The notes under the pieces were generated by a model. It did no database searches and was not told where the DNA came from. It saw only the letters and a list, made by a program, of their open reading frames with translations. 18,061 nucleotides of DNA from Candidatus Latescibacterota bacterium (lineage in GTDB: Bacteria; Latescibacterota; MVCY01; DTYK01): NCBI GenBank assembly GCA_012961925.1, contig DTYK01000044.1:1-18061 (forward strand), in the 5' to 3' direction. The number at the start of each line of letters is the position of its first letter. Within the stretch, counting starts at the first letter, position 1. The position numbers were made by a program, and so were the translations under genes. Below are positions 6,687 through 16,200 of the stretch, piece after piece.

Positions 6687-8978
6687 TTAAAGCCCGATCA
6701 CCCCTTTCCTCTTTTCTATCTTGATCTCGGGTAAGGCTTTGATATTGAGCCTGATGTAATATCCTCTCCGATAGCCTGAGAGCGCCCAAACGGCTCTGGC
6801 CTCCCAGCAGTGAAGATCCCTGTAAAGTCCTATCTGTTGAGATGTCATCTTTCTACCGGTAAGATCATAGTTGAACCAGTAATCAAAGTGCCATTTTCGG
6901 GTCAGATCGAAACTCAGGTTCCCTTTTATCCAGTTTATCTCAGACGAGGAAAGTCCTATTCTTGTCAGCGAGTACCGGTGTGATAGCCCCAGAGACCATC
7001 CTCTAATTCTTGTCCCGTATGAGCTCTGTTGTGGGTACTCAACACGCCCGGTGACGTAGCCAGCAGTCTCCTCGAAACCCTCCGGGATCTTCTTCTCTGC
7101 CCGTTCAGCCATCTTGGGGCCTTCTCCTGATAGGCGAAGAGATGTGACAACGCTCAGGCTTTTTAAATCCGGACTTAGAAGACGGAGCTTTCCATCTGAG
7201 TCATAGAAGTTATGGGACGAATAGAGGGTCAGGTTGACCACCTTACCCGGCCTTATCCTCAGGGTCGTATTGAGGTCTGAAAATCTGTGAAGTTTAAGAT
7301 CATATCCTGTTGATAGGTCAAGGGTCGCCAGGTCAAATTTCCTCCTCCGGGTTTTTATCTGAAAGATGTTCCCTACGGATAGCCCGAGCCTCTGTGATGA
7401 CGTCCGATTTCGGGGTTGAGATGACCAACCATCCTGTTGGGACTGAAATCGAAAGGTATAGATGATCCTTGGACTGAGAACATGCCTGACCGCTCTCAGG
7501 CTGCCTATCTCAGGCCTGAAGAGGCCGTATAATGTTGTGTTCGCCGAGAGTGTGACCCCGTAGCTATCGGTCCTGAAGGGATCCTTTCCCCGATCTTTAG
7601 TCCAGACGGAGCCCAGATCAAGGGAAGGACCAAGATTCAACCATCCAAAGAGCTTCTGAGAACCTGACACACCAAGTCTTCCGTCTAACCTAACCCTTTC
7701 GTTCACCGTATGGCGACTTTGCGTCCTGTAATTGGAGAAACCCGAATTTAGAGAGTAATAGATCGAGTGATACCATTTACGGGCACCGGACTTGCCTGGC
7801 AATGGCCTGAACACGGGGGTTCTGGGCTTACGGAAACTGACTTTGGGCAGATACATTGAGGTCTCCCCCGTGTCCAGATTCTTGTTGTGAGACAGGGTGA
7901 GGTTCAGGCTGCCGAAGCCCCTCCAATTCTTATTTAGGGAGAGGTGGGATCTGAGGGTTCGGTTCAACCTCTCATAGAGATTTGTGCTGTTCCTCAGGGA
8001 AAAATCCCTATCGCTCCGGAACCTGCCGCTCGCCCTCAACGTCATATCCCCAGCGATGTCTTGGATGTGCCCCACCCCGAGTTCCCATCCTGTTCTTCTG
8101 TTCCCGCTATCGATCCTTCTTTTCTCAAAGGAACCGTCGAAGTGGCCACGGAAACGTCCTCTAAGATGATATCTGGAGCTTATCTGTATCATCCAGCCGG
8201 TCTTCTCCCTGAGCCTGCCCCTGAAGGTGGCATCCCAATAGTCGCCTGGCGCAAGGTAATAGCCCAGATCATAGAGATATCTTCCGTCGATGCTGTTACT
8301 CCCGTACCTGGGTATAAGGAAGCCAGAGTGCCGGTCCTTGCGGATGGAGAAGATGAAGAACGGCAGCCAGACCAGAGGGACATCCCTCAAATAGAATATG
8401 ACCGGCCTGGCAATCACCTTATCATTAAATATGATCTTCATCCGATGGCTGTGAAAATGGTAATGGGGATCCTTCAGTTCACATGTGGTATATGTAGCGG
8501 ATTTAACCATAAACGTCTCCTCTTCCACCTTCCTGATCCTCGATCCGCTATAAAACCCTTCCTCATACCTTGTCCTGCCCTGGATTACCGTTCCCCTTCC
8601 GGTACTCAGATTGTACGACATCTGTACCCCTGTGAACTGTTCTTCTCCATCTCTAAACACAGGGATTCCTGTGATCTTTCGGCCATCATCAGTAGTATCG
8701 GGTATTCCCTCTGCAAAGACCAGTTCTTTATCCGGCTGGTATGTGATCTTACCTGCCTCCAATTCCATCTCTTTATATCTGACCCTTGCATTACCAAGCA
8801 GTATGACGGTATTTTCATCTAAGCGATAATCGATGACTTCTGCAGCATACCAGACGCTGTCAGGGGGTACGATCATACGAGGCCCATCTTCAGCCCGGCT
8901 TTTGCCGCTCGGTACAAAAGCCAGAAAGAACAGCAATATCAAAAGTGAACTGCCAAAGAGCTTAGGTATCTTCTTCAT
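6687..8978 (-). CDS. lptD: LptD, LPS-assembly outer membrane protein
   Basis: LptD is the outer-membrane beta barrel that, with LptE, inserts lipopolysaccharide into the outer leaflet. The product (763 residues from this start) has a signal peptide (M-K-K, a hydrophobic core, then S-R-A before E-D), an OstA/LptA-like jellyroll (about 45-150), and a long C-terminal barrel with alternating aromatic strands ending in L-P-E-I-K-I. Only two cysteines remain in the mature protein: C166 in T-T-C-E-L-K-D at the start of the barrel and C724 in D-L-H-C-W-E-A near the end. Escherichia coli LptD uses four, in two interdomain disulfides. I chose the ATG at 8978 because it starts a classic signal peptide. 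The ATG at 8999 and a TTG at 9011 are possible, and none has a clear ribosome binding site. It stands alone, with no lptE, lptA or surA beside it. Confidence 0.93.
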   Translation of the reverse strand: MKKIPKLFGSSLLILLFFLAFVPSGKSRAEDGPRMIVPPDSVWYAAEVIDYRLDENTVILLGNARVRYKEMELEAGKITYQPDKELVFAEGIPDTTDDGRKITGIPVFRDGEEQFTGVQMSYNLSTGRGTVIQGRTRYEEGFYSGSRIRKVEEETFMVKSATYTTCELKDPHYHFHSHRMKIIFNDKVIARPVIFYLRDVPLVWLPFFIFSIRKDRHSGFLIPRYGSNSIDGRYLYDLGYYLAPGDYWDATFRGRLREKTGWMIQISSRYHLRGRFRGHFDGSFEKRRIDSGNRRTGWELGVGHIQDIAGDMTLRASGRFRSDRDFSLRNSTNLYERLNRTLRSHLSLNKNWRGFGSLNLTLSHNKNLDTGETSMYLPKVSFRKPRTPVFRPLPGKSGARKWYHSIYYSLNSGFSNYRTQSRHTVNERVRLDGRLGVSGSQKLFGWLNLGPSLDLGSVWTKDRGKDPFRTDSYGVTLSANTTLYGLFRPEIGSLRAVRHVLSPRIIYTFRFQSQQDGWSSQPRNRTSSQRLGLSVGNIFQIKTRRRKFDLATLDLSTGYDLKLHRFSDLNTTLRIRPGKVVNLTLYSSHNFYDSDGKLRLLSPDLKSLSVVTSLRLSGEGPKMAERAEKKIPEGFEETAGYVTGRVEYPQQSSYGTRIRGWSLGLSHRYSLTRIGLSSSEINWIKGNLSFDLTRKWHFDYWFNYDLTGRKMTSQQIGLYRDLHCWEARAVWALSGYRRGYYIRLNIKALPEIKIEKRKGVIGL

Positions 8979-9046
8979 CGTTTGACAAAAGTTCGGCATC
9001 GTAATAAGCAAATTTTCCCGTTTCGATAACCGGAGTTAAGGCTTTA

Positions 9047-9101
9047 GCATTTCATCTCGGGTGAGACGAACCCCTGAGTCTATAGATCTGGGGATGAAAG
9101 C
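9047..9101. repeat. Imperfect palindrome, possible REP-like element
   Basis: The outer arms GC(A)TTTCATC (9047-9056) and GATGAAAGC (9093-9101) pair over 9 bp with one bulged A. Inside lie two competing stems: CTCGGG (9056-9061) with CCCTGAG (9072-9078, bulged T), and CCCC (9071-9074) with GGGG (9090-9093), the latter around the self-complementary TCTATAGA (9079-9086). AGCC-TGAA-GGCT follows at 9099-9110. The layout suggests a folded transcript or a dispersed palindromic repeat. Only one copy is in this window. Confidence 0.4.
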
Positions 9102-9125
9102 CTGAAGGCTGAACTCCACAACTTG

Positions 9126-9144
9126 CCCCAATTAAAATTCGGGG
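9126..9144 (-). terminator. Hairpin after yjbQ, weak terminator candidate
   Basis: CCCCGAAT and ATTGGGG-type arms form an 8-bp stem with one G-U pair and a TTT loop, 11 bp after the YjbQ stop. No T run follows in the minus-strand reading direction, so it may be an mRNA-end stabiliser and not an efficient intrinsic terminator. Confidence 0.3.
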
Positions 9145-9155
9145 AAGGGCATTTT

Positions 9156-9554
9156 TTAACCACCTGTTATCTTAACAAGCACTCTTCTCCTTCTCGGGCC
9201 ATCGAATTCGCAGAAGAAGATGGCCTGCCAAGTGCCAAGGATCAGCCTCCCTCCCTCGATGAAGACCGTTTTTGAAGATCCAACCAGGCTCGCCTTGATG
9301 TGGGCGGCAGCATTGCCCTCTAAGTGATGGTAATCTCCATCCCAGGGGATGTTTCTATCAAGTTCCATCAATATATCCTTCCTTACGCTTGGATCGGCCC
9401 CCTCGTTGATCGTTAGACCAGCGGTTGTGTGGGGAACGTAGATATGACAGATGCCTTCCTTTATGCCGCTCTCTGAGACCACTCGCTGGATCTGGGCCGT
9501 TATATCCAGAAGTTGGCTCCTTGAATGGGTGGAAACCGGAATCTCCCTCAACAT
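9156..9554 (-). CDS. yjbQ: YjbQ/UPF0047 family protein
   Basis: The 132-residue protein matches the compact YjbQ family along its entire length: V-P-H-T-T-A-G-L-T-I-N-E-G near residue 40, D-G-D-Y-H-H-L-E-G-N-A-A-A-H-I-K in the middle, and G-T-W-Q-A-I-F-F-C-E-F-D-G-P-R at the end, which carry the conserved histidines and acidic residues of the presumed active site. Members form trimers, and some have been reported with weak thiamine-phosphate synthase activity; the physiological role is unsettled. GAAGGGAG lies 5 nt before the ATG at 9554. It starts 29 bp after the LPP20-like lipoprotein gene and so is probably the last gene of the surface operon. No signal peptide is present, so it is cytoplasmic, unlike the other products of the cluster. 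Confidence 0.92.
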   Translation of the reverse strand: MLREIPVSTHSRSQLLDITAQIQRVVSESGIKEGICHIYVPHTTAGLTINEGADPSVRKDILMELDRNIPWDGDYHHLEGNAAAHIKASLVGSSKTVFIEGGRLILGTWQAIFFCEFDGPRRRRVLVKITGG

Positions 9555-9583
9555 CTCTGCTCCCTTCAGGTTGTCTCATGAAG

Positions 9584-10468
9584 TCAATAACGCTCCAGGG
9601 CCTTCTCAAGCTCTTTTATGGCTTCCTCTGTTAGGGTTTCATTCTCCCCTGCCTCTTTCTTCAAGACGGCCTTTGCCCTTTCGAGTACGTCCCTCTTTAT
9701 GGATCTTGTGGGCATACGTGCCAGGGCATAGTGAACCCCTTTCTGCGGGTCTTCCCAGCGGGCTACGATCTCTACCCCCGAGAGTGATACCTCGGATACC
9801 TCCTTAGTGATCATCTGGATACCGCCGCCGAATTTGCCTAAGCAGTCCAGGACTAACGCTGATATCTCAGATCCCAGTCTTCGAGCCAGATTTGCCCGGG
9901 CTATCTTTTCCGCCTCTTTCTGAGACTCAGAGGGAACGAGATACCTTGGCGCCCTTCCCACGGCATAGAAAAACCCCTTCTTCTGGGGAACAACGTTTAT
10001 CCACTCAGGTGGCCCTTCAGTCCTTTCCGGCCGTTTTCGACCGGCTGTCAGGACCTCAAGGACCCCTGTCGAGACGGAGATAAGGACATAGCACTCACCT
10101 GTGGAACGGTTGAACCATCTGTCCAAAACCCTCGCCTTCTCCTCCACCATCTTCAGGATCTCCTCGGGTGTCTTCTCCGAGATCTGTTCTTGTGTAAAGA
10201 CATCCCTTCTCTTTCGCCATTCGGTAACGATGGCCGATACCCTCACCTGGACGGACTTTGCAAGGTTCTCATAGGCATTGTTGATGGCCTCCTCAAGGGT
10301 CTCAGAGGTGTCCAGGTGGGCCTGGGAGAAACCGACAGCGAAGATCGCATCAGGCCTCGATGGGGTATTCTCAACCCAGGCAGGAAACTCCCGGGGCCTC
10401 TGCTGTGTCCCGGCACAGCCCACCAAAAGAAGCCCCAGTATTGGAAGCACTCCGTATAATCTGCTCAT
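9584..10468 (-). CDS. LPP20-like lipoprotein with two repeats
   Basis: The 294-residue product has a lipoprotein signal peptide with lipobox L-V-G-C and modified cysteine C18. Two LPP20-like (LPP20/FlgP-type) domains follow, about 27-135 and 153-252. Each opens with a P-x-W-[VI] motif (P-A-W-V, P-E-W-I), has F-[AY]-V-G, and then an alanine-rich helix. The first ends with R-W-F-N-R-S-T-G-E, a motif also present in the lipoprotein encoded at 12445-13269. The C-terminus (255-294) is a charged helix or coiled coil. LPP20-like proteins are outer-membrane lipoproteins, sometimes linked to flagella or surface structures. No enzymatic motif is seen. The ATG at 10468 overlaps the stop of the cohesin lipoprotein gene by 4 nt, so the two are likely translationally coupled. 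Confidence 0.8.
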   Translation of the reverse strand: MSRLYGVLPILGLLLVGCAGTQQRPREFPAWVENTPSRPDAIFAVGFSQAHLDTSETLEEAINNAYENLAKSVQVRVSAIVTEWRKRRDVFTQEQISEKTPEEILKMVEEKARVLDRWFNRSTGECYVLISVSTGVLEVLTAGRKRPERTEGPPEWINVVPQKKGFFYAVGRAPRYLVPSESQKEAEKIARANLARRLGSEISALVLDCLGKFGGGIQMITKEVSEVSLSGVEIVARWEDPQKGVHYALARMPTRSIKRDVLERAKAVLKKEAGENETLTEEAIKELEKALERY

Positions 10469-12402
10469 TCTATCACGACCTCACAGCCGAGCATCTGGCG
10501 GACTGTGATGTCCGCGTTCGTGTGATCTCTCAATTCGGAACCACCTTTGAACTCTACCGTGGATATTCCGGGCCCCTTCGCCCTGAACTTCAGCCTCCCC
10601 AGGATACCGGTGCCGCTCACACCCGGTGGGTCACTTAGGGCCACTCCTGCGTTTATGTCTATAATGCCCTTGACGGTATCTATCCTCGGTGTCGGCCAGA
10701 CCAGGGACCCACCGGCCTTCGTAAGAAAGTCCTTTTCCGGGTCGACGGTGATATATTCAAGTGCAGAGGGATTAAAACCGACGACCAGGTGGAGGAGCAT
10801 CAGATCGCTGACTTCATCGACAACGATGGCGATTTCAAAATCGGACCCGGGGCTTACGGTGAGGGATCTGGGACTGAACATGAGGGAGGGACCACTAATC
10901 GCATTGACGGTGAATCTCCGTTGGGCTGGTGTCAGGTCTACATCCCCGGCAGAGGACCTGCTCCTCACCTCGAAGACGTAGGATCCCACCAGTGCGCTTT
11001 CGTCCAGGTCCTCAAGTCGTGCCTCATCCTCATCAGACCAGTCCGACCAGGTTCCGGAAGTCCCGCCTGCATTGAGTCTCCACGAGAACTGCACCGGGCC
11101 CTCTATCCCTATGCCGCCGAAGGTAAAGACGACCGGCAGGGCCGTAACCTCCTCCCCCTCCGAGGGTCCTGAAAGTATCTCAGTATCGGGTTGCGGTACC
11201 TCTAATGTGACCTTGATCGTGGCATCACCCCCGTCGGAGGATACCTTTATCTGGCCTGTGTAGCTGCCGGCCCTCAGGCCGAGCCTGGTCACCGTCACAC
11301 TGATCCTGGCCTCTTCATCGGTGGCGGAACCCCTGTCAGGGTCAATCCTGAGCCAGTCTATCTCCTCACTGATGGTCCAATCCAGGCTTCCTGTGCCGCT
11401 ATTGGAGATATTGAAATAGAGCGTATCGACTGAAGTACCAAAGTCAAGCTCCTTAACATCAACCGAAAGTTGGGGTCTCTCCACGGTAATTCCAACAACC
11501 TTGTCGCCACCATTGGAACGGATGGTAAGCTCACCCGAGTAGAGGCCGGAGGGCATTGCACTTCTGTTGACCGATACTGTTACCTGATCCTGTTGTGTAG
11601 TGGTTCCATGCCGTTTGCTCACGGAGACCCAGGTCGGGTAATCCATGCTCCATTCAAGGACCCCTGTTCCATCGTTCCTGATGGTCAGAAGCCGGCTGGT
11701 CTGGCCTTTGCGGAAATAGAGACTGTCAGGGGAGACTCCCAGTTTCGGTTCCGCCCGTTTCAACTGGATATCGCCCCTCTGGTACTTCTTATCCTCTATA
11801 ACCTTCACAGTTATGGTTACCGTCTCATATCCTTCTTTGGAGGCCGTTACCCTGTATTCGATGTCCTTGGTCAGATTATCCAGCACATATCTACCGTTGC
11901 TATCGGTCGTCACGTTCTGGGATATGGGGTCTGTTGTGATCAGGACGCCTGGGATGGGCTCGCCGGTTGTTGCATCGGTCACAGTGCCTGATATGCCGGC
12001 TATGCGGCGTGAAAGCTGGATGTCTGCTAATCTGTTCTCTCCCTCAACCGTTTTAACAGTAGCATAATTGGAGAAATAGCCCTCCTTTGAAGCGTTCACC
12101 TTGTAAGTCTTTGCAGCTTCAATGCCTGCTTCCAACAGAAACCTACCATCGTCTCCGGTCGCCACCTGCTGGGTGGCGGGTTCGGTGCTCACTATGGCCC
12201 CGGCGATCGGCTTGCCGGTCTCGGCATCCGTCACCCTGCCCGATATCGTTGTCGTAACCTTGGGAGGTGGTGTAGGCCTCTGACAGCTCAGCAGGGAGAA
12301 TGTAACAAGTAAGCTGCCTATGAGGGATAGAACCTTAATCTTTCTCCTCTTCCGTTGAGATCCTTCGACCAAAAGACCTCTGAATGGGGAAGGTACTCTC
12401 AT
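10465..12402 (-). CDS. Cohesin-like, BACON-domain lipoprotein
   Basis: The 645-residue product starts with a basic leader, a hydrophobic segment and lipobox L-L-S-C (C40), so it is probably lipid-anchored. Then come two carboxypeptidase-regulatory-like domains (50-131, 132-216; G-x-V-T-D-A-x-T-G-x-P-I in both), two BACON-type beta-sandwich domains (219-308, 309-402; L-x-F-x3 and S-G-T-G-x-L-[ED]-W marks), an Ig-like domain (403-500) and a C-terminal cohesin-like domain (504-645: V-S-P-G-S-D-F at 516-522, then F-N-P-S-A-L-E-Y at 543-550). BACON domains often bind carbohydrate or mucin in Bacteroidota. The cohesin-like domain is the type that binds dockerins in cellulosomes, and a dockerin-like pair occurs in the upstream product, so it could be its surface anchor; this is inference. 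GGAGG lies 6 nt before the ATG at 12402. Confidence 0.82.
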   Translation of the reverse strand: MRVPSPFRGLLVEGSQRKRRKIKVLSLIGSLLVTFSLLSCQRPTPPPKVTTTISGRVTDAETGKPIAGAIVSTEPATQQVATGDDGRFLLEAGIEAAKTYKVNASKEGYFSNYATVKTVEGENRLADIQLSRRIAGISGTVTDATTGEPIPGVLITTDPISQNVTTDSNGRYVLDNLTKDIEYRVTASKEGYETVTITVKVIEDKKYQRGDIQLKRAEPKLGVSPDSLYFRKGQTSRLLTIRNDGTGVLEWSMDYPTWVSVSKRHGTTTQQDQVTVSVNRSAMPSGLYSGELTIRSNGGDKVVGITVERPQLSVDVKELDFGTSVDTLYFNISNSGTGSLDWTISEEIDWLRIDPDRGSATDEEARISVTVTRLGLRAGSYTGQIKVSSDGGDATIKVTLEVPQPDTEILSGPSEGEEVTALPVVFTFGGIGIEGPVQFSWRLNAGGTSGTWSDWSDEDEARLEDLDESALVGSYVFEVRSRSSAGDVDLTPAQRRFTVNAISGPSLMFSPRSLTVSPGSDFEIAIVVDEVSDLMLLHLVVGFNPSALEYITVDPEKDFLTKAGGSLVWPTPRIDTVKGIIDINAGVALSDPPGVSGTGILGRLKFRAKGPGISTVEFKGGSELRDHTNADITVRQMLGCEVVIE

Positions 12403-12444
12403 CTCTCTCCTCCCTGTGAAAAAATTGGGTACGAGTTCATATTT

Positions 12445-13269
12445 TCAGGGCAAGGCGTCAAACCGCAAATTTAAAGCTATTTGGCCCCCCTGAAGGCTCA
12501 AGTAGACCGGATGTCCGGTGCCCCCGTAGGATAGCACCTGATAGGGCCTTGGTTCTGAGGCAAGCCCGTCGATCAAATTATACAGGTAGACGCCTCCAGC
12601 GACGATCCCGAATCCCACACTTGTCCAGTAAAACCTGTTCGCCCAGGCGTCATAGTAATCAATGTCGCTCTGGACGGTCGCCCTATCCCGTTTTGTGACA
12701 GCGTCGATGCTCAGGGCATTGAAAACTGCTGCACCGGCAAGTGAGAAGCCCTCCAGGGCAAGGACCCTCCAGCCCTTTCCGTCCTGTCCTTTGGTAAACT
12801 GGGCCCAGCCTGGAAATAGCGATTTAAAGGTCACGAACCGAAGACGCCTCCTCATCGCCATTCTGATCCTGAGTTCTGCATCAGGCTTGGCGAGAAGGGC
12901 GTATGACCAGTGCTCCCCGGTTGAACGGTTGTACCACCTTTCGACAATACGGACCCCTGGAGGTACCGTGCCCCTCACCGTAACCACTCCCTTATCGGTG
13001 AATACCTCGACGTATCTTTCACCCTCCTTGGTCTGTACGTATCTCATCTTATCCTCTGAAACGGCCTCCACCTCTGCTCCCTCTTTCTCCGCCATAAGGG
13101 CGATAGAGGCTGATTGATCGGCACCTTTCCTTGTCCTGGCGTAGCCAATCCCCTGAAAATAATAGTGACTCAAACCCTCAGGCACCCCCTTCGTCCACCT
13201 GGGTGTGCCAGCACAACCCAAGAATGTTATAATGGGCGACACCACCAACAGCAAGCATATCCGTCTCAA
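12445..13269 (-). CDS. LPP20-like lipoprotein with C-terminal DUF5683-like helices
   Basis: The 274-residue product has a lipobox F-L-G-C with cysteine C19. Residues about 23-128 resemble an LPP20-like domain, with W-T-K-G-V-P, Y-F-Q-G-I-G-Y-A and the shared R-W-Y-N-R-S-T-G-E motif. Then L-F-P-G-W-A-Q-F at 151-158 begins a DUF5683-like region with two strongly hydrophobic segments (about 168-188 and 213-233), membrane-helix-like, which is odd for a lipoprotein. A beta-rich end follows. The start is TTG at 13269; a GGAGG 6 nt before it and a correct signal peptide right after it support this, and no suitable ATG exists. It lies 24 bp after the large surface-protein gene and 42 bp before the cohesin lipoprotein gene. 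Function is unknown. Confidence 0.78.
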   Translation of the reverse strand: MRRICLLLVVSPIITFLGCAGTPRWTKGVPEGLSHYYFQGIGYARTRKGADQSASIALMAEKEGAEVEAVSEDKMRYVQTKEGERYVEVFTDKGVVTVRGTVPPGVRIVERWYNRSTGEHWSYALLAKPDAELRIRMAMRRRLRFVTFKSLFPGWAQFTKGQDGKGWRVLALEGFSLAGAAVFNALSIDAVTKRDRATVQSDIDYYDAWANRFYWTSVGFGIVAGGVYLYNLIDGLASEPRPYQVLSYGGTGHPVYLSLQGGQIALNLRFDALP

Positions 13270-13293
13270 TTCTCGCCTCCGTGTTTAGAAAAA

Positions 13294-16200
13294 TCACTTA
13301 AGCAAGATCAGCCTTCTGCTCCTACTAAAAGTAAGCCTTTTACTTGTGAGGGGTCTAACGGCGATTTGATAGATATACACCCCGGATGTCACCTCCTGAC
13401 CGGACTCATCCCTGCTGTCCCAGATCACGGAGTGATGTCCGGCCTGTATGGGTCCATCAACCAGGGTCTTTATCTCCTGACCAAGGGTGTTGTAAATCCT
13501 TAACCTCACATATCCAGCCTCCGGCAGGGAGTATCCTATTGTAGTCCTGGTATTAAAGGGATTCGGCCGGTTTTGCATCAGATCATATTTCGCAGAGATG
13601 GTTTCTAAACTGAGGACCATCCGTCCGGCCTCCAGCCTCTCGCCTTTGCGGCCTCTCAGGTCGTATTCTATCGATATCTCACCTGCCCCATCTGCCAGCC
13701 TCTCGAACTTCAGGGCAGTTATGAGCCTCCCATTAAAGGAGGTTCCGCCGAGCCTGCCCGTGTTTATCACCACCACCCCATTTTCAGGATCGACCTTCTT
13801 CAGGAAAAGCCGGTTGGCTGAAAAGATGTCTCCTTCCATAATATCGTCGCATTTGAGAAGCGAAGGATCATATTCGACTATGAGCTGGGCGGCCAGCAGA
13901 CCCTCCAGCCCTTCGGTATCCACTCTGATGTAGACTCTGCTCTCTTCAGGGTCGAACGAGGCCCTGATACTATGGCCCTCCGTCATCAGAGGCCTGGCAA
14001 GCTTTCCGATTCCTTTGGCCGACCAGTTCCACATGAGCACGAAGACGGCCAGGTCCTCGAAGTCAAGGGCCCCGTCCGGCTGGGGGATCAGGTCTGGAAC
14101 TTCACCTGAGGCCGGGCCTATCTCCTTTGTGAGATCCAACTCGTCCCATGCCACAAGGAAGATGGTCAGATCATCAAAATCAATGTCAAGGTCTCCATCA
14201 TAATCCCCTGCCATATTCCTCACCCCGAAGGGATCTGTTGCGGCTGGAGTGCCTTGATCATTATCCCAGGGCGTTATCCTGAACCGTACGTCCGCATACC
14301 TCCCGTATCCAAGGTCCTCAAAGGTACGCCATGTGATGTTACCAGAGTAATCGGCAGGGGGAATACCGGTCGTGTCACCTGTAATGGTGGCCCCAGACCA
14401 GTTAACTCCCCCGTCTACGGAGTACTCAGGGATTATACGCAGTTGGTCACCCTCGGGATCGGAGAGCTGATATGAGATGATGACATCCCTGGCCGCCTCC
14501 TGAGGTACCTTGGTGAACGTGAGGGAGGGCGGCAGGTTATTGTCGAGGTGGAAGACGGCTGTCTCGTCCGGAGCGCCAGGATTGGCATCTCTCGGCTCTA
14601 TCCTGAACCGGACGTTCGGTAGATCAACCCCGGGGAGGTCGACCTCTGACTTCCAGAGGATGCTTCCAGAATACTCAGCCGGCAGTATCCCCTCTGTCTT
14701 CCCCTGGACCGTGGCCGGATCCCAGGTTCTACCTCCGTCGGCGGAGTAGAAGCACGTGATGGAGAGGGTATCGCCTTCCTGGTCGGAGAGGACATATCGT
14801 ATCGTGATATCACCGGACTGGAGACCTTCAATAGGTTCTATTGTGAGGGAGGGCGGCTGGTTTGGAACTTCGCCGAACCCTTCGAGCGTAACCGCCAGGG
14901 TTGGCTCATCAGGGTCATTGCTTGTTACCGTAAGAGTTGCACTCCTCCATCCGCCCGAGACCGGACTGAACTCAACAGTTACCTCCTGAGAGCCACCTGC
15001 AGGTACATTGAAGGCGTCCGGAGTAACCATGAACTCAGGGCTGTCAGAATTTATGGAGACATTAAGGAGGGCATTGCCATGATTGGATGTGGTAAGGACC
15101 CAGGTAGCTGAGCTATCAACGGGCACGGTCCCGAAGTCGTGTGATGTGTCGGAAAGGCTGATATCTGGCGCCAGGCCTGTTCCGATGAGGGTCACCGACA
15201 GGATCGACTCGTCGGGGTCATTGGTCGTTATCGTCAGGGTTGCCGTCTTTGACCCGGCCGATGAAGGACTATAGGTGACCGTAACCTTAACGGAACCGCC
15301 CTTGGGCACCTCAAACGAGACCGGCGTTATGGAAAAGTCGGGGTCGTTCGATTCTATATTTTGCACTGAAAGGACCAGGCCTCCGAGGTTCGACACCACC
15401 AGGGTCCAGCTCGATAAGCTGTCAATCGGTACGTTCCCGAAATCAATGCTTACGGCCGAGAGGTTGATGTCGGGTTCAGGGACCGGCACCCCACTCCCGG
15501 TGAGCTTCACCTGTAGCCTGGGCTCATCAGGGTCATCGCTCACAATGGTCAGGTCGGCGCTCTTCGGCCCTAAGGAGGTCGGTTTGAAAGTAACCGTCAC
15601 CCCTACGGATCCTCCGGCCTCAACCTTGAAAGAAGCGGGTGAAGCGACAAACTCCGGGCTGCTTGAAGTGACCGTGTAAACGGAGAGCACTGCATTGCCG
15701 AGGTTCGACACCGTCAAGGTCCAGGCCGATGGGGTGTCTATCAGCACACTGCCGAAATCGTGGCCGATCTCGGATAAGGAGATGTCCGGTGCCGATCCCA
15801 TACCAATCAAACTGACCGTCACAGTCTTTTCGTCCGGATCATTGGTCTTGATGGCCAATACGGCCTTCTTGCTTCCGATCGAGGTGGGCATGAACGTAAC
15901 CGCCACCTTCTGGACCTTGCCAGCTAACACGGTGAAGGAGCTTGGTGATACGGTGAACTGGGGGTCGTTTGAGGAGATGTTGCTAATTACAAGGTCTGCA
16001 TTACCCTCATTTGATATCACAAGCACCCAGGTGGATGAGCTGTCAACCGCTACGTCACCGAAATCATGGGCCTCGGCCGATAGGGTGATGTCCGGTGCTA
16101 ACCCTATACCGCTCAGGGGAACCGTCAGACGCCCCTCATCAGGGTCATTACTGGTTATGGTTAATGTGGCCTCCTTCCGACCCTGGGATATCGGTCTGAA

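Larger units (their letters stand above)
8979..9155. other. Intergenic gap upstream of lptD
   Basis: This 177-bp gap separates the YjbQ-family gene from lptD. It contains a hairpin next to the yjbQ stop, a long imperfect palindrome (both listed separately), and a weak promoter-like pair TTATCG (9029-9024) and TATTAC (9006-9001) with a 17-bp spacer, matching only three and four of six consensus bases. No small gene is supported. Confidence 0.5.

Noticed and set aside
7944..8822. 292-codon plus-strand open frame opposite lptD
   Set aside because: It is antisense to the well-recognised LptD gene, resembles no known protein and has no start signal.
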